A stretch of 64,000 bases of DNA from Setomelanomma holmii. Taxonomy: Eukaryota; Ascomycota; Dothideomycetes; Pleosporales; Phaeosphaeriaceae. Positions within the stretch are counted from its first letter, which is position 1. Every line of letters starts with the position of its first letter. A model generated the notes under the pieces. It worked only from the letters and a program-made list of their open reading frames with translations. It was not told where the DNA came from and ran no database searches. The DNA lies in the NCBI GenBank assembly GCA_010015745.1, contig ML978175.1:124001-188000 (forward strand), given 5' to 3'. Positions 22,678 through 31,183 of the stretch are shown here, piece after piece. The position numbers and the translations under genes are program-made.

Positions 22678-24477
22678 ATGGCATTCATACAGCAGCATAG
22701 GCCGCAGAGTTCGCGCAAGATATCATATCATGCACCAGAACCCGTTGCCGAAGCCGCGACTTCCTCACAGCAGCTCAAGCGACCCCTAGAGGAGTCCGAG
22801 GAGTGGATCCTCTTCTCGCCTACCGCGCCTTCTACTACCGCTCGCACACACACTACCTCGACTGAACGGACACCACGGACAGCCGGCCTGTCACGGTTCA
22901 GTGAGTTTGGCTCACTGGACACGGCAGCTCGATCAGATCAAGACGACGATGCTGGCACATTTCTTGGCACAGAGGAAGAGCTGGATAGCTTAGACGATGG
23001 CCTGCATGCTTTTCACGAGCCCTCTGAGCATGGCGCACCGGCAAGCAGGCTGTTGCAGAGCGGTGAGACGGTGCTGCCAACCCATGATGGGCTGGGCGAG
23101 TTCCAACCAGACGCGACGATGCAAGAGCACATGTGGCAGTTTGAGCGACCGCGAAGACGTGCTGTTCGACGGCGGTCTAGCGTACAGCGACATTTCGGTA
23201 TCCTCGAAGAAGCAGATGAAGTTGGTCAAGAGCAGGAACGGCGGCAGCGCATCGAGAAGTGGCGGCTAGACCAGAGTAAAGCGCTTCTGGAAGAGATTGA
23301 GAAGGAGACTCGAAGAAGAAGACGGATGAGCATGGTCAGCGCTGGGCGATCTCGAGTGGACAGCACACCGCCAGAAGCGACAGCTTCATCGTCAAAGCCC
23401 GCACCATCAGTCACGGACGCGCAAAGTGATTCGTCTGAAGAAAGCTCCGAGAACCTGTCCTTCTGGCAGCGGATAACAAGGAGAGTGATTCGCGATCTGA
23501 TTGGTCTAGACGAGGATACCCTTTCCGTCATCTTTGGAGAAACACTTCCTGAGGAAGCGAGCACGCCGAAAGCGAGTTCGCCAATTGAGATGCAAGCGAA
23601 CAAAGCCTTGCAAGATGCAGGGATTGATCCATCCGCTCTCTCAGATGACGGTTGGCAGACACGATTACTCGAGCGAGTAGCACAAGAGCTTGGGATACTC
23701 GTGCACCAGCTCTCGGAGCATCCTGGGGCGTTCTCCACATACCAGCGCGCGCAAGCAGCTCCCGAATACGCTGGCTTGACATCGATACGATCGAACCCGA
23801 CTCTCGCGACCGACTTAGCTTCCTCGCGACCGATGAGCTCGCAACCAACCACAGACTCGCCAGCCTCGGCTCACTTCGCACCCACCTTCCCCACCCAGCA
23901 AACATCACATCTTTACAGCGAGGCATCACTGTGGGGTATCGAAGAAGAGCCTGCCGAGGTTGATCCGCTGGATGCCTATCGGGCGCCAGTTCCAACCACT
24001 GCTAACATCGCCGAAGACCTCGTGCGCGAGCGCGAATACTGGGAGCGCGAGCTTGATGTCAAGATGATCTTCAATTTCCTTGTCAAACGTTTCACTTCAA
24101 GACGTTCGAGCATCTCATCACAGCCTCGAAGAGCATCCAGTGTGCCCTCAGAATCTGCTCTCGGTACAGACGATGGCATTAGCTCCGCTCGTCGCGCAGC
24201 CATTATCCGACAGCACCACCCTTTGGTCAATAGGACGACGGACAGAGGACTCCCGACGTCGTCCTCGTCCCAGCCCAGGGAGATCAAGCGCAAGGACAAC
24301 ACCTATCGCACATACTACAACCCCCAAGCTTCTCTACGACATCAAAAGCTGAGAAGCAATTCGAGCTGTGCGAGCCAGAGCACGAAGAAGAGCAAGCGGA
24401 GCAGCAACTCTGCGCGTAACTATTGGGATCTAGGCGGATCTGTTGGTAGCGGAAGTGTTCTTGCTGGTGAGGTATAG
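22678..24477 (+). CDS. Hypothetical disordered protein
   Basis: A single uninterrupted frame of 599 residues from ATG 22678 to TAG. I do not recognise a named family. Most of the protein is low-complexity Ser/Thr/Arg/Glu sequence, expected to be disordered. Two segments look constrained: SEEWILFSPT near residue 40, and a hydrophobic helix (LSFWQRITRRVIRDLIGLDE, about residues 260-280) followed by an Ala/Glu-rich segment. A charged helical region about residues 180-220 (EQERRQRIEKWRLDQSKALL) may form a coiled coil. The C-terminal third is basic and Ser-rich (SSCASQSTKKSKRSS), typical of nuclear or phospho-regulated fungal proteins. There is no signal peptide or transmembrane segment. Length and codon regularity make a real gene very likely; function is open. 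Confidence 0.75.
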   Translation: MAFIQQHRPQSSRKISYHAPEPVAEAATSSQQLKRPLEESEEWILFSPTAPSTTARTHTTSTERTPRTAGLSRFSEFGSLDTAARSDQDDDAGTFLGTEEELDSLDDGLHAFHEPSEHGAPASRLLQSGETVLPTHDGLGEFQPDATMQEHMWQFERPRRRAVRRRSSVQRHFGILEEADEVGQEQERRQRIEKWRLDQSKALLEEIEKETRRRRRMSMVSAGRSRVDSTPPEATASSSKPAPSVTDAQSDSSEESSENLSFWQRITRRVIRDLIGLDEDTLSVIFGETLPEEASTPKASSPIEMQANKALQDAGIDPSALSDDGWQTRLLERVAQELGILVHQLSEHPGAFSTYQRAQAAPEYAGLTSIRSNPTLATDLASSRPMSSQPTTDSPASAHFAPTFPTQQTSHLYSEASLWGIEEEPAEVDPLDAYRAPVPTTANIAEDLVREREYWERELDVKMIFNFLVKRFTSRRSSISSQPRRASSVPSESALGTDDGISSARRAAIIRQHHPLVNRTTDRGLPTSSSSQPREIKRKDNTYRTYYNPQASLRHQKLRSNSSCASQSTKKSKRSSNSARNYWDLGGSVGSGSVLAGEV

Positions 24478-25051
24478 ACGTGTCGTGTGTTGTAACGATA
24501 AAAGATGATGGATAAGCATGTAGGAACGAAGTTTCACGATTTGGCTTAGAACGATATTGCATGAGCATGAGCACGGATATGGTATGAGCGCTAGATTTTC
24601 TTGACGATCGTTATGTTGAATGGGCATTTGGGCATGATACCTTGGTGTTCTTGAGCGTGGATTTACGATGGGCTTGGTGTATAGTACTTTTCTCTCTTCT
24701 CATATCTCTGGAATTGAAACTTGATAATACTTCAACCAGGAGGCGCCAACTCAATTCTTGAAGGTCAAACCTCGCGCTCGGCGGGCATGTACAGCCTTGT
24801 GCTCAAATCTTGAATTCGGCCTACAGAAGGGCGAAAGACAGCCAACCACGTGGCACGCAGCTTGCGAGCGTGCATGCAGATCGGTATCAGCTGGCTATCT
24901 TCAGCCCTGGAGCGCATGCATCTTTTCAAATGTCCCGGCAAATCCCTCTTGTCAAATATGCCAGTAAATCTCTCTACCGTCACCTTTCCATCTCTCTTCC
25001 TTCCTCCAATCTCAGTGCCTTGCTGGCCCAGGCCCGAAGAAAAGCTCCATC
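24478..25051. other. Intergenic, no gene seen
   Basis: Downstream of the hypothetical protein and upstream of copy C. No supported feature. Confidence 0.5.
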
Positions 25052-25341
25052 ATGGCAAGTCCGCTGCCGCTGCCGTGGGTGTCTGCCCGCAGAGCTCGGA
25101 CAGCCCACTTTTTACCGCTGCCAACATACTTTCCATATCGACGTTCGCATACGTTGTCATACTGGGGTCAGCTTACACATTCGTTGTTCGATTGGGTACC
25201 GGAACAGAGGTGTCCAAAATGCGATTTGAAATCTCTGAGCTACAAATAAGACTCGCTGCTGTCAGAGACCATATCCCATGCGCAGAGAAGATTCGTCATC
25301 ATATGCTGGTCAAGGGGCGTATAGATGCTGCAAGTGGCTAG
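25052..25341 (+). pseudogene. Small membrane-protein family, copy C (frameshifted)
   Basis: An ATG at 25052 begins MASPLPLP, like the MATPQPS start of copy B. The family-matching sequence then continues in a different frame: VGVCPQSSDSPLF, TAANILSISTFAYVVILGS, and EVSKMRFEISELQIRLAAV, to a stop at 25339-25341. The single-frame shift between start and membrane segment, inside the repetitive CCGCTGCCG run, indicates a broken copy. The Trp-rich C-terminal motif of copies A and B is absent. Confidence 0.5.
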
Positions 25342-26047
25342 CAAACCTTTTCGATAGAAACGAACACGGTGTTTCAATCGCTCGTAACTTTCCAAGCAGG
25401 CAAGATCAAAAGTGAGTCAACGGAAGTCGCGTTAATGGATCTACGAGCGTCCTCTTCGGCCTCCAACACGGATTCCCTTCTGTACAGAGAACCGGACTTC
25501 TTCACATATAGACATTCTTGAGACCTGCTATAGCGATACATCAGCTAAGGTCACTTCGAAGATAGAGAGGCTTCTGTGCTCGAAAACAAATGAGTGTGGT
25601 TGTTAAGAAGGCACCGTGAAGTCCCTAAGCTGTGCTTATCCTTTCATGAGCTCAGCAGATCTACCCTTCTACTTCTAGGGCAGTTCTCTTCTTCATTGAA
25701 ACTTGCCCTGGAATAGACTAATGACATATAGTCGTAGAGGTACCGTACTAGTGTTGTAAGTAAATTTAAAATTGTAGCAGTCTGATCAGAGATCAACTTA
25801 CTCCAGACTATGTCAAGAAAAAGACGTAAGCATCTAAACAAGATGTCATGTTTGTTGCTTGGTAATTTGGCACTTACAATATGGACACACTACATATATC
25901 AGTAAGTGAGAACAAGACGGCCCGTAGTGGAAGTATCTTACCAAAGAGTTCACATCCGACTATTGGCAATTCAATGTTAGCTCTCTAACATAGTGAAGCG
26001 CTAGCGGAAGTCTTACACAGGTCGAACTCTTGCATGTGTACGTGTTA
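25342..26047. other. A+T-richer gene-poor stretch
   Basis: No coding region supported; local composition is more A+T-rich than the gene-dense parts. Confidence 0.5.
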
Positions 26048-26248
26048 TCACCCTTCTCTCCGTTTACTATTACATCCTCGTCCCGGTGAAGAAGTACATA
26101 CGACGATACAATAGCCGTGGGCGCCAGAACAGATGCCATTGGTACTCCCTACTTGGCGCTCCGCGATGTTATTGGGCGCGTCAAGGGGATGTGTCATAGC
26201 GAGACCGCTCAGGAGGCAGACAGCTTGGATGATGATTAAGTGCATCAT
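26048..26248 (-). CDS. Candidate small secreted cysteine-bearing peptide
   Basis: From ATG 26248 the frame encodes 66 residues: a hydrophobic signal-like start (MMHLIIIQAVCLLSGLAMTH), a pro-like segment ending AERQ, then a tail with four cysteines (ICSGAHGYC, IVVC, GRGC) and a basic end. This is the layout of small secreted peptides or effectors. There are no homologues I recognise. A GTATGT sequence inside the tail could be a splice donor, so the C terminus is uncertain. It lies in the gene-poor zone, 0.45 kb from an inverted-repeat element. Could be a chance frame. Confidence 0.35.
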   Translation of the reverse strand: MMHLIIIQAVCLLSGLAMTHPLDAPNNIAERQVGSTNGICSGAHGYCIVVCTSSPGRGCNSKRREG

Positions 26249-26703
26249 TTCGTTGACAGTGCGAGATTCGAAAGACGTGGGAATAGACCTGGGCGAAGCA
26301 ATGTATGAAGAATGTACGGTCGACACTGGGTTGACGATACTCTTTATACTAAGTCGAAATAACACGCACGTTCAAACACCTTGTCCCTTGTAAAGCTACC
26401 ACTCCAGGGTCACCGAGTGATATGCAAGACAGTACCCAAAGACGACAATGCAAATTGTGACACTAGCGTCCGCTTACTCAAGTAACTAGAGCTCACGAAG
26501 AAGCTCGTCAGGATACGAGCATTCTCGTGTTGGAGGACTGATCTCGCACCAGAAAAGGACAATGCTAAGTGATAAACGTACCCCAAGCGATGCTAGAATC
26601 TACATTGTTGAGTGGCCAAACCATATTATCTCGTGATGAAGGTAACATCTTACCCAAAGGAAAAAACGCTATGAAATGGAGGTAGGCGAAACGATGCCTG
26701 GAC
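26249..26703. other. Intergenic, no gene seen
   Basis: Between the candidate secreted peptide and the inverted-repeat element; nothing supported. Confidence 0.5.
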
Positions 26704-26980
26704 TAGTGATGGCCATATATCGTATATAACGCTGAGTTCCTCGTATATACCGTAGATTGTAGATCTACCATACGATTGTATACCGTATAAAATACCGCGC
26801 ACAGGCTATAATTTCCCTCTACCTTTCATGTGAGAGGTGCCTCAGCCTAAGAGTGCGCTGACGCAGCGCCAGATACACCGTAACCGGCCTTCGCCTACGG
26901 TATAATGAACTTTTGCTCGTAGATCTACAGCATAATATACGGTATATACCGTAGATTGTATGCCCGTATAGCCATCACTA
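26704..26980. mobile_element. MITE-like element with TA flanks
   Basis: The outer ends are inverted (TA-GTGATGGCCATA at left, TATAGCCATCAC-TA at right, 11 of 12 matching) and both are bounded by TA. Inside, an 18-bp direct repeat (TATATACCGTAGATTGTA) occurs at about 26743 and 26943, and further palindromic TATAC/GTATA sequence is present. There is no coding capacity. The layout fits a non-autonomous Tc1/mariner-type element. The TIR differs from those of the elements at 1459 and 60259. Confidence 0.7.
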
Positions 26981-27422
26981 GCCTGGACCTTGGTTTACGA
27001 GTTTGGGATACGAGGAGATGGACTTGTGCAGGTATACCGCGTTACCAGTGTTTTCGGACCGTTCCTATCGGTTGGGACGTCGTTATCAGCAGCAGGGGCA
27101 TACAAACAAGAGGAACTTGTGGAAGTACCTTGTTAAGCAGCTGATCAGCGGACTGATATCGACTCCCTACCTAATAACAGCTACTTGCAATGCAGTATGC
27201 ATATGAAACAACACCTGCAATTGACAACCCGATGGAACGTACTTATACGGAGACATTATTGCGTTAACTTCAGTTGGTAACTGTTAAACAGACGTTAAGC
27301 GGGTTTCGTCGTTACTACCACTAAGTTGATTGTATGTACATCATTCAAACTGCCTCCAATCTTCTATTCAAGCAACCGATCTCGTTCTCTATCAATACAC
27401 CATCCAGCTCTCAACATATATC
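26981..27422. other. Intergenic, upstream of secreted protein gene
   Basis: No gene seen; expected to include the promoter and leader of the gene at 27423. Confidence 0.45.
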
Positions 27423-27959
27423 ATGGTCAATATCCCTCATCTCACCGCATACGCCACCTTCCTTCTCCGTGTGTGCGCAGTCAACGTCAATTTCTACCAG
27501 ATCAATGACCTAAGCTGCAAAACATGGGTCGCCGGCTGCACCAACCTCGCAGAGGATACTTGCTGCACTAACAAGGTTCAATGGGCCTCGAGTGCAAAAT
27601 ACACCAGTTACCCCAACAGCGCACGATGGATCGGAACCGTCTTTGAACCCACGAGCGATAATAATGGCTGCGGCAGAGGCTGCGACTCCTTGACCGGAGT
27701 TCAATCCGCATGTCTTAATTGCGGCAGCGACACGCTCATTACCGGCGCCTCGTGGCATTTAACCGGCGGGAAACGGGAGGCGGACAAGGACTGCACCGAG
27801 GTTCTGGTAGACAAGGCTGTTATCGACAACCGCGTCTTCGAAGTCAACTACAATGTTCCACAGAACGACACAGATACCATCCTCACGTTGGCGTACAATG
27901 GGGCTACATTTGCGGATGTCCCGGAGTACCTCCTGCAGTACGAAGCTGTGGGGGTGTGA
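27423..27959 (+). CDS. Small cysteine-rich, probably secreted protein
   Basis: ATG 27423 to TGA gives 178 residues with ten cysteines, including SCKTWVAGC, a CC pair (EDTCC), GCGRGC, SACLNC and a late DC. The N terminus (MVNIPHLTAYATFLLRVCAV) has a short hydrophobic core compatible with a signal peptide, though not a strong one. The frame extends upstream to 27330 without a better start. Small size, many cysteines, isolation in a gene-poor zone and a nearby transposon remnant are typical of fungal effector-like or cell-wall-associated secreted proteins. I do not recognise a named family. One N-glycosylation-type site (NDT) is near the C terminus. No intron is needed. Confidence 0.65.
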   Translation: MVNIPHLTAYATFLLRVCAVNVNFYQINDLSCKTWVAGCTNLAEDTCCTNKVQWASSAKYTSYPNSARWIGTVFEPTSDNNGCGRGCDSLTGVQSACLNCGSDTLITGASWHLTGGKREADKDCTEVLVDKAVIDNRVFEVNYNVPQNDTDTILTLAYNGATFADVPEYLLQYEAVGV

Positions 27960-28567
27960 CTGTCGAGGAGTTGCAAGGATGATCTGGTCCAGGTGTGTCT
28001 TTCCGTGTGAGATGAACTCCCCAAGCTTCTACACGTGCTAATATCTACATTTAGAGGGGTGATTACTCCTCGTAGTTGAAGCCACAGAATCAGCATTGCA
28101 GCTCATCGTTTGGCAGCTCACTGGACAGCGAGAGTGCCTTACATGCGCGATGTTTTCGAATGGTGGTTTGTGCGAGCATGCATATCTTTATCCGTATCTC
28201 TTACCGTTGTTCACGGTCGAATTTGACTATACTACCTTCGTGTAGGGCTATATCAGGCGGCAAGGTACGAAGGACATGCTCGTTCAGGAACAGATATTCA
28301 TTTAGGTCTGAAAGCCCATCGGCTTTGCCCCAGCACGGACTTCATGATGTCTCCAGCCGGGGTGACTCGACATGCATTGCCTTGTGTTCTGACAGCGCCA
28401 ACCAAACCAAGTGTAATCCCTCACCTACAGCAACGACAATATCAGCTGAGGGTTGATGACTACTTCGGAGGAGCACCCCACTGACCATGCCCTCCGCCGA
28501 CTTCTTCGTCCAGAGGTCTGCCTTGACACCTGCGCGACCATGGTATATTCAGGAAAACACCGTGGCC
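27960..28567. other. Intergenic, no gene seen
   Basis: Only short frames; no supported feature before copy D. Confidence 0.5.
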
Positions 28568-28978
28568 ATGCCGGATACTGTCACAGCATATACTCGTCCG
28601 GAGAACAAGGATAGTTCACTGTCCATCGCTGCCAATGTTCTCTCCATGTTGACATTCGCGTACATTGTCATACTGGGGTCAGCTTACCTGCACACTCCTT
28701 ATTCGATGGAGCAATGAGGGCAAACTGTTAAATCTGCAATCCATCATCGCCTTGCGTTTGACAATTGCTGCTGCCAATACTTCTTTCCAGGCGAAGAGGA
28801 CCTTCATGACGGCCCGATGTTTATGTACAACATTCAGGTAACTCACGATGTCGATCCGACCGAACGAGATCTCGCAGATCTGGAGCACATGCAACATTTG
28901 CTTCTCTCCCGTCGTTTGCTGCTCTTCAGCTATATGTGGAAATTGCGCCTGGTCAAAGGAGCGTGGCACGTGTCGTAG
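28568..28978 (+). pseudogene. Small membrane-protein family, copy D (frameshifted)
   Basis: ATG 28568 gives MPDTVTAYTRPENKDSSLS, then IAANVLSMLTFAYIVILGSA, closely matching copies B and C. The frame then stops at TGA 28715-28717. The family sequence resumes in another frame from about 28695 (IRWSNEGKLLNLQSIIALRL) and runs to TAG 28976-28978 (MWKLRLVKGAWHVS). A frameshift near 28690 has therefore broken it. Confidence 0.55.
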
Positions 28979-29634
28979 CTTTAGCAATACATTGCTTCAT
29001 TCATGAAAATGGTCGATGTAGGTTGATCCATAGCTGATTGGTACATGCTGCCGTGGCGACACCACAAACAGATGTAGCGTGTCTTCCGCCGGAAATACGC
29101 TCATGATACCACTGATCCATATAGCTGACTAGCTTCCAGTCCTCCGTGTCTACGGTCAAGTATTGGGTATGACTAAGGCATCATATACAGAACGTAGTCA
29201 TGGTAGAAGCAAGTAATATGCATGGCAAGGAGCATGCTCCAGGCTCGCAGGACTGAGGTGACTGGGTGCATTCCGTCTACTGATATACCGAAGCAGTACA
29301 ACATCACGTACACTCACTTTCCGAAGTATCTCGATATTTCTAAACTCCTCGTCTCAATACTACTGGCTAGGAAACACTGCACGGGGTATCTATCGTACAA
29401 TTCCGAACTGAGAACCAAAGAAACCCAACGACCCCCCGACTCCATCATAAATCTCGTAAAGAAACCATCCGTCTTTCCCTTTATACATACATTCAGGCCA
29501 ACACTCTTCGGTCGAGACCGTCTCACACCGGGCGCCCAACCCGCCCTCCTCGACGTGCCCGTGCTCACATGCAAGTCCGGGTGCGAACAGCCGTGGACGT
29601 GCAAGCACATCGAGGCGCATATCTAACGACTGAT
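28979..29634. other. Intergenic, no gene seen
   Basis: Overlapping frames on both strands at 29220-29630 look like chance frames; none shows a domain or splice support. Confidence 0.45.
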
Positions 29635-30218
29635 CTAGACAACAGCTTTGCGTCCACGAGCCTTCGTCGCAGTTCCAGGCGCAGGGCGACGCGTCACACT
29701 ATCCGTTCCACGCGCTTTCTTGGTTCCGGCAGCCTATTAGTAGTATACGTTAGTTCAGTACCATCGCCATCCAATCCATTCAATCGCGGATTCAAAACAG
29801 TTGGAAAGAAACGTGTCCAAGGCGTTTAGACATACCTTCTTCCCGGGCTTCCCCTCCACATCTCCAACAACCTTCTCGCCCTTACCCACAATCTTATCCA
29901 CGACTTTCTCGGTTTTGGTGCGCGGCTTCTTGACCGTCGTGGTGCCTGCTTTGGGCTTGGCGACGCGTCCTGTAGTCACCTTTTGGGTGCGGGGTTTGGA
30001 TGTGTTTGCCTTTGTGGTCTTGGTGGATTTGGGTTTGACAGCGTTTTCAATGGCCTGGACGACTGCCGGGTAGAGGTGTGAGGTTAGTGGATGGGAGGTT
30101 GTATGGTTGGGAGGGAAGGGTGGATGTGGATGTGGATGTGGAGGTGGATGTGTATGTGGTTGAAGAACGAACCTCGAGGCTTTGAGTTGCCCGTTCGTGC
30201 GCGCGTGGTAGCAGCCAT
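29635..30218 (-). CDS. Small lysine-rich basic protein, three exons
   Basis: No single frame shows this gene. ATG 30218 opens MAATTRARTGNSKPR; a 110-nt intron (30172-30063, donor GTTCGT, acceptor GGCAG) follows; exon 2 is 30062-29836; a second intron of 102 nt (29835-29734, GTATGT..CTAATAG) follows; exon 3 is 29733-29635, ending TAG. The total is 123 residues, very rich in Lys, Thr and Pro (KPRTQK, VKKPRTKTEK, EGKPGKKAAGTKKARGTDS). The KPGKKAAGTKK..GTD stretch resembles a short uncharacterised protein common in ascomycetes. Composition suggests nucleic-acid binding, like a linker-histone tail, but no folded domain is visible. The first intron contains a GGATGT-type simple repeat. Confidence 0.65.
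30121..30160 (+). repeat. GGATGT-type simple repeat inside an intron
   Basis: Imperfect hexamer repeats (ggatgt, with ggaggt and gtatgt variants) over about 40 bp, within intron 1 of the lysine-rich gene. Confidence 0.8.
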
Positions 30219-31183
30219 TTCTTTCTATTCGTTCTTTCTTTCCTTCCTTTTGGAATCGACGTTTGGTGCTAGAACACTCAAGTTAGCGACGTGCTTCACA
30301 TCCTAGTGCCGCGTACTGCGCGATACATGCTTCGACAACGCCAGCTCTTCGCGCAACAAGAACACGACACGATGAATAGACTCGCGCGACTCAGACATCG
30401 CTATTGGAAAGGGAAGACATGCGCGTTGCGCAAATCGCACGCGCAATACATCTTCCACGCTGCTCCCACTCCTTCCTTCTAACAACGTGAACGCGTGCAT
30501 TATCTCGCGCAAAACACACAGAACAAATCCAAAGATAGACGCGACCCAAGAAATCAGTATCTTACCTGTATCGAGAGCGTGGTGTGTCAATGCGACAGAT
30601 CGGAAGCTGGTGTTGATGCGTTGGAGTTCGAGGGCGGCGGGGGAAACCGAGCTACTTTATCTTGGAAGCGAGACACGTCTCAATCACAACAACACCTGCA
30701 CCTGCGTCAGCTGAGCCAATGATCGGCATGGGATTTGGGTCTGGCCTCAACTTCGGTCTGGTATTCTATGTTTCCAGTTTGTGTGTGAGCTTTGGTTTGC
30801 TTGCGTGCTATATCGCGCAATCGCGTCTTGTGTGCGCAAGTGCGAGGTCATTCAGCTCACACCGACCTCTCGACGCATGACTGGAATGGTTTCTAACGTC
30901 CTGCGCGCCCGACACTTCTCGCACTTTCCTCAGATGCAGCAAATGTGTGTGTAGACTTGTTTCGAACAAGTGTATCAATTCTATCAATGGACTCGTGTGG
31001 TCGACAATAGCCGCCCAGATCCGAATCTCGCCCTAAGCGCCGTCCCATGACCAAGACCGTCACTTGCCAGTGCCATTCGGTCTTCACCAACCCTTCTCTC
31101 TCTTCCTGATTGTCCGTGATGAGAAACTTTTTTTATTTTCCAAAACGCCGTTTTAAAGAACAACGAAAGATCGCTTCCACAAT
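30219..31183. other. Intergenic 1 kb
   Basis: Between the 5' end of the lysine-rich gene and the 3' end of GDH. Open frames here lack coding features. Confidence 0.5.

Noticed and set aside
29222..29626. Overlapping frames of 134 and 98 residues on opposite strands
   Set aside because: Neither shows a domain, a signal peptide or conserved-looking sequence.
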